The notes beneath the pieces were generated by a model that had not been told where the DNA came from, did not search any database, and saw only the letters and a list, made by a program, of their open reading frames with translations. A stretch of DNA of 64,000 bases from Peronospora farinosa (Eukaryota; Oomycota; Peronosporomycetes; Peronosporales; Peronosporaceae). The stretch is from the NCBI GenBank assembly GCA_947646735.1, contig CANTFK010000228.1, positions 248,001-312,000 on the forward strand. The letters are read 5' to 3'. Of this stretch, positions 10,572-21,045 are shown one piece after another (positions within the stretch are counted from its first letter, which is position 1; each line of letters opens with the position of its first letter). Made by a program: the position numbers and the translations under genes.

Positions 10572-11797
10572 ATGGCAGGCCTTGGTGGGATGTTGTCGGA
10601 CGGAGACTGGCCGTGTCCTAATACGAGGTATATTCACCTTGTTCTGATTGTACTGAATTACACACTTATCCCAGACTTGTGTCTGTAGCTGCTCGAATGT
10701 CAACTTTGCACGACGCACCGTGTGTAATCGCTGTCAAACACCTCGATCTGAAGTAATTGGAGGTGATAAGTTCAAACCAAAGGAAGGGACGGATCTACGG
10801 GGCCCGCCTGGTCTGTTTCAATCTGGAGACTGGACATGCAACACGTAGGATGTGTGGGGAGTTTGATGAAAGCGAGGCTGGTTGTACGTACTGACGTTGT
10901 TGTGGCAGATGTGGCAATATCAATTGGGAACGACGTTCCGAGTGCAATATGTGCAAGAGCTCTAAGCCAGGGATGCCTGGACTGGTGAGATTGTGACAGA
11001 GAAACTAGTGAAGCAGTGGTAGTAATGACTATGGTGTTGATTTGGGTCTCAGGATGAAAAGCGAGACGGTGCTGGAGGCGGCTTTAATGAGCGCCAGCAA
11101 CGGTGAGGATGTAGTAACAATTGATTGGTGTCGTCATTAAAACTAACGTAATGCTTTGACGTGTTTGTTGTTTACGAGTAGAGTTGCATCGGCTAAGAAA
11201 GAGGTTGGTGAAGATGGCTACGATGACTTTGGCGTGAGGAAGAAGGTGCGTGTGGATCGAGACACTGCAATACACTACGGCATGCTCATGTTTAAGCTGT
11301 TTTTTTCATTAATGTAGAAAGTAAAAGCATCCAAGGCGGAGCGTGAGGCTGCAGCACTCGCTCGTTTACAGCAGTCTTACAGGTGCGCCATATATACGGA
11401 GCTCATGGTGATTATCGTGCTAACACTGTTTCCTGGTTCCAGCGCACTCTACCAACCGCCTCAAAGTGCTACTGACTCTTCGGAAATGTTGGCGTTGTCC
11501 GAGTCGAAAAAGGCTAGTGACAAATCACTAGTCCCAGCTGCTCTTCCTACCTCGCTAGATGGCGGCGAGAAACGGCGCAGTAGATCACCGATATCGACAT
11601 CACGAGTTGGCGATTCATCCAGATCACGTGGTCAAAGTCGCGAGCGACGCCGCCATAGTCCAAGCCGGGTGAAGAGGGATCGACGTGAACGAAGCCCTCC
11701 TGGCCGTGGTCGAGATGGCCGCCAGCGCAGTCGTAGTCGCGGTTGCAGCAACGATCGGGAGCGAGACCGTAGTCGGCGTGACAGGCGTTACAGGTAG
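10572..11797 (+). CDS. ZRANB2: ZRANB2-like RanBP2 zinc-finger, SR-rich RNA-binding protein
   Basis: Likely a nuclear RNA-binding splicing regulator. Seven exons are read: 10572-10627, 10689-10844, 10909-10984, 11053-11102, 11182-11245, 11318-11382 and 11443-11797. Two RanBP2-type fingers are assembled across splice junctions: [24 protein letters not shown], and GDWTCNTCGNINWERRSECN-MCKSSKPG. The linker VGEDGYDDFGVRKKKVKASK followed by AEREAAALARLQQSY is diagnostic of the ZRANB2/ZIS family. The C-terminus is Arg/Ser dipeptide-rich (SRSRGQSRERRRHSPSRVKR), as in SR proteins. The high intron density relative to the neighbours is notable. The terminal ...cag|gtag could also serve as a donor, so an extra 3' exon cannot be excluded. 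Confidence 0.85.
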
Positions 11798-11985
11798 ATT
11801 CAGATTGTGCAATGCAAGCCACCACTGATTTTATAAGCCATTGATTCAAGTTTTGAAGGCGGCTTTGCTTGTTGAGACTTAACTTCAGGTAAGCTACTGT
11901 TGGCCTGACGATGAAGACATGCACAACTCAACGTACAGTGACTGGACTTTTGCCATTATTGGAACATCTACCACTGGTGGCGGAC
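11798..11985. other. Short spacer between convergent genes
   Basis: This is the 3' flank shared by the ZRANB2-like gene (plus) and the bZIP gene (minus). No structure is seen. Confidence 0.4.
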
Positions 11986-13704
11986 TTAACCTTGGGGCAA
12001 CGTTCCACGCGCTCGATCCACAATACCTTTCACGTACACGGGTGCGATTTCAAAAAGATTCTTCAAGATAATGTCCGGGTTGTTATAGCTCTTGGTACGC
12101 TCTTCCGGATCCTTGTCTAGCTCAACTTTCACAGACCACAGCAACAGGCTTCCTTGACCCGTTGCATCGCTAAAGTTTTTCAATAACACCCTACAAGTTA
12201 CAACATCCAACATAGCACAACGTAAGACTCTTGCAAACAAACGGACGAGCACATGACCCAAAATGAGTTCGTACGCAGCGGCGACGTCCCGGCGAATGTA
12301 ATCGGCCGATCTGGGATAGTTGGGGTCGTTCATAACGGACTGCGAGATCAATGACGAACTGCCGTCTGGGTTATCACGCTTCTGGTTGATGGTCAAACTC
12401 TCCTCCTTCATCACGCCTCCGCCAACCGCAGCGTCGCTGGACATAGTCAGGTTCACCACTCGGCGAATGTACTTCGTGTTCGGGTCGATTTCTTCCAAAA
12501 CCCCAGCTGTCTCCGTAAATGCAAAGCCCTTCTCGTAGTTTTCGTCACCAATGATCGACCAGAGATCATTCATCAAAACGTTTGCATTGCAACCGTAGAG
12601 GTGATGGCGGAAGAAAATGCCCATTTCGTTCTTGCCTATTTCATATTGAACTTCCAGACCAAAGTATGTCATAGTGGACGTCTTCGGGTTGCGGAAGGCG
12701 GTCTCGCACGCCGTGAGCTGTTTGTCAGCATTCGCCATAGCCTCCGAAGCTAAATCAATGAGCCGCTCACGAAACGACCCCGACTGTAGCTGAAGGACTG
12801 AGGGCACTGCCGAGATGGTGCTTGACAGTGCAGACGGAGTGGTAACACCCGACGATGACGAGTTCAGAATCATGTCTAATGAAGGCATATTAAGCAGCGG
12901 CTGCTTTGTGAAATAATCCTGCAGTCGCTGAATAAACTTCATCTGCTCCATCAGAGTCTTGCGTAGAAAATCATTCTCCTGGTCTACACGAGCGCGAATC
13001 TCCGCATGTTGCTCGGCTTCCTGCTTCCAGCCAAGCTCCGTGTTGTGTTCGGATGGCTCAGACGACTGTAGCACCTCAATCTGCTCCTTCAGATCTTTCA
13101 CCTTGGAACGCAGGGCAATGAGCTCGTCTTTCTGACGCTGTCGATGTTTACGAGCAGCCTTTGCAATCTGCGCACGTCGCTTGGCTTTCGGATCTTCATA
13201 CTCCTCGGGTTGTTTCCGGCCGCCGTCGTCCCCTGACTCGGCATCAGCATTAGAACTTGGAGCCTTGCGTTTCTTCGTAGTCTTCTTGTCCTTGGCAGCA
13301 ATAGTAGTAGCCGTTGCAGCACTCGAAGCTGTCGTGGGAGTAGTACTGCCCAAGCTTGGAAACATTGGCGAGTTAACGCCCATGAGGGAATTTGTGCGGC
13401 CGCCGCCATGAATAGGCGCAAGACCATTCGAGGTAGAAGACTGCAGACTAGGCATAGATAGCGGCATGTTCATGCCCATGGGTAATCCCATACTATTGTT
13501 AACATTTCCAGATGTCATACCCATGGGTAATCCCCCCATGCTGCTATTGTTACCAGTCCCAGATGTCATGCCCAAGGAATGACTTCCTCCAGCATTTTGC
13601 AATGCATGTGCAAGACTTCCGGGAGAGGGTAATGAAGTTGAACCAGTTGAATTACCAGTCCGTGAATTTGTAGACTCCCGTAGTAGATTATGAAACCCGT
13701 CCAT
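11986..13704 (-). CDS. bZIP transcription factor with non-canonical basic region
   Basis: Uninterrupted 572-residue protein. The N-terminal third is Gly/Ser/Met/Asn-rich with repeats of GMTSG and LPMGM. The bZIP lies at about residues 172-225: AKRRAQIAKAARKHRQRQKD is the basic region, and heptad leucines continue through DELIALRSKVKDLKEQIEVL. In the N-x7-R signature the invariant Asn is replaced by Ile (IAKAARKHR). The C-terminal half (FRERLIDLASEAMANADKQL, YFGLEVQYEIGKNEMGIFFR and onward) is an ordered domain seen with many oomycete bZIPs, possibly START/M96-like. This is inferred from general resemblance, not from an alignment. It is divergent from DPH1, 362 bp away. Confidence 0.88.
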   Translation of the reverse strand: MDGFHNLLRESTNSRTGNSTGSTSLPSPGSLAHALQNAGGSHSLGMTSGTGNNSSMGGLPMGMTSGNVNNSMGLPMGMNMPLSMPSLQSSTSNGLAPIHGGGRTNSLMGVNSPMFPSLGSTTPTTASSAATATTIAAKDKKTTKKRKAPSSNADAESGDDGGRKQPEEYEDPKAKRRAQIAKAARKHRQRQKDELIALRSKVKDLKEQIEVLQSSEPSEHNTELGWKQEAEQHAEIRARVDQENDFLRKTLMEQMKFIQRLQDYFTKQPLLNMPSLDMILNSSSSGVTTPSALSSTISAVPSVLQLQSGSFRERLIDLASEAMANADKQLTACETAFRNPKTSTMTYFGLEVQYEIGKNEMGIFFRHHLYGCNANVLMNDLWSIIGDENYEKGFAFTETAGVLEEIDPNTKYIRRVVNLTMSSDAAVGGGVMKEESLTINQKRDNPDGSSSLISQSVMNDPNYPRSADYIRRDVAAAYELILGHVLVRLFARVLRCAMLDVVTCRVLLKNFSDATGQGSLLLWSVKVELDKDPEERTKSYNNPDIILKNLFEIAPVYVKGIVDRARGTLPQG

Positions 13705-14066
13705 GGTCTTAAAAGGTCACTTGTGATTACGAAGAGGGACTTGTAACTGACGGAAGCGTTTACGTAAGCGACGATTCTTGAGTGACGCGGCGAGCCAGTC
13801 AGTCGTCTTGGGAGAGAGGGGAGAGGGGGTATACAAAAACCAACATGTACAGAAGACTATTTCCAGCTGGTCTTGAAAAAACTGCATCCAATTGCAAGCC
13901 ATGGTACAAATCCCACTTCCCTTATCGCAACTACAATGTGCCAATCAGGAGGTAGGAAAGTAAGACAAGAAAAGGTCCATTGATTGCGACATCTTGGTTC
14001 GTAAATGTCACGGAATTGACAAATATTCGGGTAAATGTATTAGTTGAAAATCAAAGTTGACATTTC
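13705..14066. promoter_or_regulatory. Divergent promoter region, bZIP / DPH1
   Basis: This 362-bp spacer between two divergent start codons includes the pyrimidine-rich 5' leader of the bZIP gene. I see no repeat or clear initiator. Confidence 0.35.
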
Positions 14067-16001
14067 ATGGAGATACCCAAAGTGGAGCCTGTCGCTGCTG
14101 CTCATTGCCCGCCACGCTTCTCGGGTACGAGCAAGACGAAAGCCAATGAAGTCTCGAAACAATCGTGCTGTACGTCCAGTCAAGATTGTCAGAGTGATGG
14201 GTACGTATAAACATTGGCTTTGCAACGTATGAGAATGTCGTGACACAAGTTATATACAAAATGCATGCAGATCGCAGGAGCTCACCGTGCACAATCTAAA
14301 GACTAAACGCAAACCATCAGCTGCTGCGCTAAAACGGCGGATGGCAAATCATATTCCGGACGAGATTACAATGGACACCGAGCTGACGAAAGCTATCGAA
14401 CAGGTGCAGTGGGGTGTCTGGCAGTTACAAATTAGCTGCACTAATACACGATCTTTGGGCTGCCAATTTATTGACCTGTTGCTTTGTGTAGCTGCCGTGG
14501 AACTACAACTTTGAGATCCGCAAGACTGTGTGGCGGATCCGTCAGGCTGGCAGCAAACGCGTGGCGCTGCAGTTCCCCGAAGGTCTGCTGCTTTACGCTT
14601 GCGTCATCTCTGACATTATCGAGCGATTCACGGGTGCTGACAGCATTATTCTTGGTGACGTACGTCTACTATGAGTAGATTGTTTGCTCGATACTTGCAA
14701 TAACAAAGTTGTTTTTGCATAAGGTGACGTATGGCGCCTGTTGCGTGGACGATCTCAGCGCACTAGCACTTGGAGCGGACTTTATGATACATTATGGCCA
14801 TAGTTGTCTCGTTCCGATTGACGTTACGTCGATCAAGATGCTTTACGTGTTTGTGGATATTGCCATTGACGTTGATCATGTGCGTAATGTCGAACTAAGT
14901 AGTACAACGACTTGTCGAGCACTGATAACGTTGTTTATGCTGGCTGCTTATCATTGTAGCTTGTTGACTGCATGAAATTGACCTTTGCACCAGACACCAA
15001 GGTTTGTGATGAACTGCCTGCAATCTTTCTGTGCTCGTCTGCTTTGTTGTGTTGCCCAGTTAGCTAATACTCCTTTTCATGCATGTAGCTTGCTCTGATG
15101 GGAACTATTCAGTTCAGTAGTTCTATCCATCTCATTTCTTCAAGGCTTAAAGACTATTTTACAAGTATGGTCGTGCCTCAGGTCAAGCCATTGTCTCCTG
15201 GTGAAGTGCTAGGCTGCACGTCGCCCGTCATCAAGGGAGTCGACGCCCTTGTGTTCATTGCCGATGGTCGCTTTCACCTCGAGGTATGTCTCGTAAAGCA
15301 GTGACCTATTGCACGCCACCTATCTTACATTGTTTATCATATTTACTATACTCAAGTCAGCGATGATCATGAATCCGCACCTGAAAGCCTACCGCTATGA
15401 CCCCTACCCAAAGATCCTTACGCTCGAGAAGTACGATCTTCCACAAATGATGGAAATTCGACGTGCCGCTATTGACCAGGCTAAGGGCGCAAAGAAGTTT
15501 GGAGTCGTGCTTGGAACGCTTGGGCGTCAGGGCAACCCACTCATTCTCGATCACGTGAAGGAGTTGCTTGAGCAGAGTGGCAAGGAGTATTTCGTGCTTC
15601 TGCTGTCTGAGCTCTTCCCCGACAAGGTAATTGTATCGTGAGTACTTGTTATCACCATTCCTGTTACTCATCGCTTCTTTCGGTCACTTCATGAACAGCT
15701 TGCACGGTTTAAGGACGTTGATGCGTGGATTCAGATTGCGTGTCCACGACTGTCGATTGATTGGGGCTACGCGTTTCCGAAGGTCTGTGACTTGTGTCAG
15801 CATTTCATTTTGTGTGAAACTTTCCTAATCAGCTATACTGATGTGTCATTGTGCTTGCAGCCATTGCTCACAGCGTATGAAGCAGAAGTATGTTTCGAGA
15901 AAACACAGTGGAGAGAAGGGTCATATCCAATGGACTTTTACGCCAAGGAAAGTGGTCCCTGGACGAACTATCATGACCGCAAGAAGCAAACTGCTGCATG
16001 A
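14067..16001 (+). CDS. DPH1: Diphthamide synthesis enzyme DPH1
   Basis: With DPH2 it forms the non-canonical radical-SAM 4Fe-4S enzyme that transfers 3-amino-3-carboxypropyl to a histidine of elongation factor 2. Nine exons keep frame exactly: 14067-14200, 14271-14403, 14492-14659, 14724-14879, 14960-15001, 15089-15283, 15357-15626, 15699-15782 and 15861-16001, giving 440 residues. The three cluster cysteines are all present: [10 protein letters not shown] (C151), GEVLGCTSP (C254) and [13 protein letters not shown] (C381). All three being present argues for DPH1 rather than DPH2, which usually lacks one. [16 protein letters not shown] and [15 protein letters not shown] are typical of the family. 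The start [13 protein letters not shown] is the only one that gives the right phase into exon 2. It converges with the MAP kinase. Confidence 0.94.
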
Positions 16002-16167
16002 GCATCAGAGTCAGCAAGAAAAAAGTGACACCATCTGAATCACGAAAATTGTTTTGCATTTTGGTCAATGACGTCTGCTCAGTGTTTGCATCAGTCTGAT
16101 AACTATTAACTTTGGGCGTGGGTGTCAGTGGTTCTACTTTTTTCATGCAGAACAATAATAGAAACGG

Positions 16168-17700
16168 TTATGAACGGTGTTTGTGGCAGCAAATATTGTA
16201 TCGAGTGGCAACTGACCTCGGACTGAGCACCTGCTCTGATAGTGGGCTGCCTAAACTCTCGTGGGGCAATTTTGAGAAGTTCTGTGGTGCATCGGGGTGA
16301 ATTTTAAAGATTTCCCTGCAATACAAAGACAGAAAGAGTAAGTAGATGCAACTGGCGGCGAGCCAATCACGCAAACATACTCGTAGATGAGTTCCTTCAG
16401 CCGAGACTTCGTGAGATCCTCTTTCTCAAAATCAAAGCTGAAAACGCTGTCAGCAACAGGCTCGTCCTCCAGGTTGTGCAATGATGCCAAATACGGATGT
16501 TCCAGTGCTTCCTCCACTGAAATACGTTTCGCAGGATCAAACAAAAGCATATGCTGTAGCAAATCAATGGCTTCGGGTGCTGCATTCGGGAAAAGTTTTG
16601 CAAAGGACATTCCAGGTCGCACGGGCTGGCTTTGCATGAACCGTCTAGCTCTCTCGCTGACAACGAAGTGCAGGTCCTCTTCACTCGGAGTTCCAATTTT
16701 GTCACAGATAATCTGTAGTTGGTGAATATAATCATCGCCAGGGAAGAGCGGTGTACGACCGAGTAACTCCGCGAAAATGCACCCAGTAGACCAAATGTCA
16801 ATAGCCTTTGTGTACTCCCTGGATGAGAGCATGATCTCGGGTGCACGGTACCAGCGCGTGACGACATATTCCGTGAGCTCCATGTTATCTTCCTCGGGCG
16901 TAACGCCTCGCGATAGACCAAAGTCGCATACCTTCAAGTCACAATTCGAGTTCAAGAGCAGGTTCGAAGGCTTCAAGTCCCTGTGAAGAACGTTTGCTGA
17001 GTGAATATACTTGAGCGCTCGCAAAATCTGGTACAGGAAATATTGTACGTGGTCTTCAGTTAGTGGCTGTCTCGAGTAAATTATTCGGTGCAAGTCTGTC
17101 TCCATAAGGTCTGCAATGATATACACGTCGTCAAACTGTGCCAGGGATAATGGTGGCAACAAGTCTACGATCGTAATCACGTTTTCATGGTCAAAGTGCT
17201 GCAAGAGCTTTATCTCGCGCAAAATGCGCTTGGCATCTACGAGGTCTTCAAACGCTCTCGAGATCTTCTTCACCGCTACTTTCTCATTTGTCTCTGTATT
17301 TTCCGCAGAGCTACAAGAAACAAATACAAGACATCAGTCAAAGAAGGACACTTTTACATGTGCCCATTCAATATGCAGTTTCTTACATGACAACTCCATA
17401 CGCGCCACGACCAATGACCTTGATAAATTTATACTTGTCATCGATCTGAAAATTCGTCCCTGCTACAACAAAAGAGTACGTACCCAGCCGAGCAGGTGCT
17501 GCAACGACTGCAGTCGTAGTGCTTGTTACATGTTTAGAGCTTATTGCATCAACTAAAGCTGAAGTATCTGAAGGACCATTGTGGGTGATACCACGGAGCA
17601 CTTCTGTTTCTGATAAAGTCTTGGCTGGTAATGATGAAGGCGAGTCAACTGGTTTCAATGGAGAAGAAAAAGCAGGTTCACTTGGCGTATAACTTGTCAT
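16168..17700 (-). CDS. ERK-type mitogen-activated protein kinase (TEY)
   Basis: Ser/Thr kinase at the end of a MAP kinase cascade. Three exons (17387-17700, 16381-17310, 16168-16315) encode 463 residues. An 80-residue Ser/Pro/Thr-rich N-terminal extension precedes the kinase: IGRGAYGVV loop, VAVKK (K119), HRDLKPSN (catalytic D216), DFG at about residue 234, activation loop [16 protein letters not shown] with the dual phosphorylation site T251-E-Y253, and the MAPK insert ending in [20 protein letters not shown]. The extra splice at the 3' end uses a GA|GTATGT donor and adds [20 protein letters not shown] and a Ser-rich tail. The loop type is TEY, not TGY or TDY. Its upstream MAPKK and its role in development or infection are not visible from here. 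Confidence 0.94.
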
Positions 17701-18268
17701 CTTGATTTTGTGGGTCTATGGGACTCGAAATTCAGAGCGAGCTTTGACGAATACAAAAGAAACAAGACTTGATTGTTCTCACCTTTAATAGCGTTAATAT
17801 AGTAGACAATATAAGGTGCAAAATGGTACGGGCAATGAGTTCTTTGGGTTTGTGGCTGTAGATACAAATGCGCTCACAGATTAGAGGAACCTTCTACGTA
17901 ACGCACGTTAGGAAAAGCCACATTATTTTAGATATTACAGTACGAAGACGATGCAACTAGGCGACTGATGGCAGCCCACGCAGCGCCGTCGTCTATAAAT
18001 ACCCGGCAACGGACACGACCTTTTGGAGCAGCAGTGTCCTACGATTGCGGGAATGATGGTGGAAAGAGTGATGGTTGCTTCAACTTGTGATGTTGCCTTT
18101 TCTTTCTACCAATCCGTACACGCCATTATATTTATGCGTTTCGGATTGGTCAAAACGTAAAACCTCAGTGATATCCTCATCCCCCGAGGTTTTTTCGTAC
18201 ACTAGGGAGAAATCTTTTTTAGTATTAAAACATACAGAAGAAGGTGGAGAAAACGAGAAGCTGCTAGT
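17701..18268. promoter_or_regulatory. Divergent promoter region, MAPK / RPT2
   Basis: This is a 568-bp spacer. gtctataaataccc near 17990 resembles a TATA box on the plus strand. cggattggtc at about 18140 contains a reverse CCAAT box roughly 125 bp upstream of the RPT2 ATG. Both are suggestive only. Confidence 0.35.
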
Positions 18269-19672
18269 ATGGGCCAGGGCCAGAGCGGATTGCCACGCTC
18301 GACACGCGAGGAGACCGCAAAGAAGAAGGATGATGCAGCTAAGCAAAAGAAAAAGAAATTTGAGCCACGTGGTGGCGCCATGACACGTAAACGTCGAAAG
18401 AAAAAAGGACCCACGGCGGCTGTACGTATTCCGACGGTGTATCCGACAGCTAAATGCAAATTACGCCTGCTCAAGATGGAGCGGATCAAAGATTTCTTGC
18501 TTATGGAACAGGAATTCATTCAAAACCAAGAGGTTATGAAGCCAATGCAGGAAAAGGACGAGGAAGAACGTTCTAAGGTGGACGATCTACGTGGTACACC
18601 CATGGGCGTTGGGACGCTTGAGGAAATGATTGACGATAATCATGCTATTGTGTCATCTTCTGTGGGTCCCGAGTACTATGTAGGTGTCATGTCGTTTGTA
18701 AACCAGGATATGCTAGAACCTGGATGCTCAGTACTGCTACATAATAAGATCATGTCAGTCGTGGGCATCTTGGCTGATGATGCAGACCCTATGGTAAGTG
18801 TCATGAAGGTGGACAAGGCACCTCTCGAGTCGTACGCAGATATTGGTGGTCTTGAGTCACAGATTCAGGAAATTAAAGAGGCAGTGGAGCTGCCGCTTAC
18901 GCATCCAGAGCTGTACGAGGGCATTGGTATTCGTCCACCCAAGGGTGTTATTCTGTACGGTGAGCCTGGTACAGGCAAAACGTTGCTGGCTAAAGCCGTG
19001 GCTAATCAGACGTCGGCTACGTTTTTACGTATCGTTGGCTCTGAGCTGATTCAAAAGTACTTGGGTGACGGCCCGAAACTTGTGCGTGAAATGTTTCGTG
19101 TGGCAGACGATTATGCACCATCAATTGTGTTCATTGATGAGATCGATGCTGTTGGTAGCAAACGTTATGACTCGAGCAGTGGGGGTACCCGTGAAATCCA
19201 ACGTACCATGCTCGAGCTACTGAACCAGCTAGATGGCTTTGATGAACGTGGTGACGTGAAGGTGATTATGGCGACGAATGCCATCGAAAGCCTTGATCCT
19301 GCTCTCATTCGTCCTGGCCGTATTGACAGAAAGGTGGGTCTTATTTTATGCAAACAGGCACTGTGTTCACAAGACCGAATAACTTTTTTGTTGGGGTAGA
19401 TTGAGTTTCCTCTTCCAGACATCAAGACGAAGCGCCGTATCTTTGGTATTCACACAGGCCGTATGAGCCTGGCAGATGATGTTGACCTGGAAGAATTCGT
19501 CATGTCGAAGGATGAGCTCTCAGGAGCGGACATCAAGGCTGTTTGCACAGAAGCCGGTCTACTCGCGCTGCGGGAGCGTCGTATGCGTGTGACGCAATCG
19601 GATTTTCGAAAGGCAAAGGAAAAAGCGCTATACAAAAAGAAGGCCAACATTCCTGAAGGACTCTATCTATAA
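18269..19672 (+). CDS. RPT2: 26S proteasome regulatory ATPase RPT2 (PSMC1)
   Basis: One of six AAA ATPases in the proteasome base that unfold substrates and open the 20S gate. Two exons (18269-19333, 19400-19672) encode 445 residues, close to the usual 440. The N-terminus [10 protein letters not shown] carries the conserved N-myristoylation signal of RPT2. Next come a basic stretch, a coiled coil ([20 protein letters not shown]), the OB fold and the AAA module: Walker [16 protein letters not shown], Walker [20 protein letters not shown], and the arginine-finger region [13 protein letters not shown]. The C-terminus ends GLYL, an HbYX motif that docks into the 20S alpha ring. Identification is firm. 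Confidence 0.96.
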
Positions 19673-19715
19673 GCACATAGAGAGACAAAGTACGGCTTCA
19701 GCGTCCCAGAAGAAC

Positions 19716-20585
19716 TTAGGTGACAAAGAATGAGGTGTGCTCGAGAGACAAGTTGCGGTACGTGGTCTTTACCCTCTCGTTAAAGGTCATACGGAAATAC
19801 CACTTGGCACGCCAATTTGAGCTCTTGTTTACCATATCTACAGTACGCGAATATTTTGCCACTAACACGTTAGCTGTAGAGTTTTTATCGAGCTACACCA
19901 AAAGAATTACATACAGTCCAGGTTCATTCATTTACCGGGTACGAAGCGACGAGATTCCTGGCAGCCACGATATAATGGCAAAACGAGCTCGGGAAATTTT
20001 CATCTCGGTTGATAATTTATGTGCCGAGGATGACAAACCATTGACTAACCCACAGAATCTGATCTTGCCAGAATACGTCTTGTCAATAACGACAAGCTTC
20101 ACATCGAAACGAATCGCCAAGTTTAACAAATTTGCTCGTTGACTCTCGAGCAAAACAGCTCTTCGTTTAGTGTCGGGGTTTTGCATTGCGTTGCTCGTGA
20201 TGGCGTCGTGAACAGACAATGCACCACGAGTGGGATTATCAAAAGCATGACGTCGCCAATTGTGAATGGCGTTCGCCCACTTGGTCATACTCATGGAAGT
20301 AGCTGCTGCAAACACAAACGTCTTTTCACGCTTGCCGGCCAACTCGAACGCACCCGCCTGATCATTTCTCCTCACCTCTAACACATGCACCGCAAACCGA
20401 TTTGGACACAAACCAGCATCGTCACCACAAAGTAGCTGCACGCGGACCCGATGTCTTGTAAGTTCGATCGATTCGAAGAGCACTCCACTCGGCTGGTCAA
20501 AGCAGCAAAGCATGCCATACTCCAACACGCAGTATTGCACCTGCGCACTGCTCTCCTGTGAAAAGAAGAGCAGAAATCCTTCCAT
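19716..20585 (-). CDS. Pleckstrin-homology-like domain protein
   Basis: The N-terminal 110 residues have PH-domain character: start MEGFLLFFSQ, then YCVLEYGMLCCFDQPSG, RFAVHVLEV, and a closing helix MTKWANAIHNWRR with the typical tryptophan. The 3' part was rebuilt from a second exon. Exon 19943-20585 joins 19716-19873 with donor cttc|gtaccc and acceptor ctacag|ct. The frame then continues NVLVAKYSRTVDMVNKSSNW to HTSFFVT, for 266 residues. If unspliced, the protein would stop at LRTR after 217 residues. It probably binds phosphoinositides or another membrane ligand. The exact family is not recognised, and it has no Ras-GAP, kinase or FYVE domain. Confidence 0.65.
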
Positions 20586-21045
20586 CCGTTTGAAAAACAG
20601 ACAAGAAAGTTGAGCGTCACGCTAGTTTTTACTTTGAAGCCAAGTCGTCTTAGAACAGGCAAAATGGAATGACGTTTATAACGCAGCAAGCAAAATGATC
20701 CTCCACCTGTTAAGTCGATGGTCGACAGTCGAGATCTCGCTCGCACGACTTAATTACTGGTATTTTGTATAACTGCAAAAAACCTATCTCTCCTTCTCCA
20801 CCCTGTTGTACTGTTGTACAGGATAAGTCTCATCTGTCCATAATCAAATGCTGCTTACGGCTCCAAATTATTACTGCGCCGATAATGACCATCGGTAAGC
20901 TTCAAAATGGATTCCCCTGCCATCTGGCGGCTACGAGAGAGCGTTTGAGTCTGGAAAGTGACAGAGAGCAAGCTAGCAACATCACGAGCGAAATTTTAGC
21001 GATTAACATTGATATTCACCACCACGTGCGCCACGAAACCGTCGT
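20586..21045. other. Spacer, no gene seen
   Basis: This 460-bp stretch lies between the start of the PH-domain gene and the end of the DGCR8-like gene, both on the minus strand. No supported ORF, repeat or RNA is present. Confidence 0.4.
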
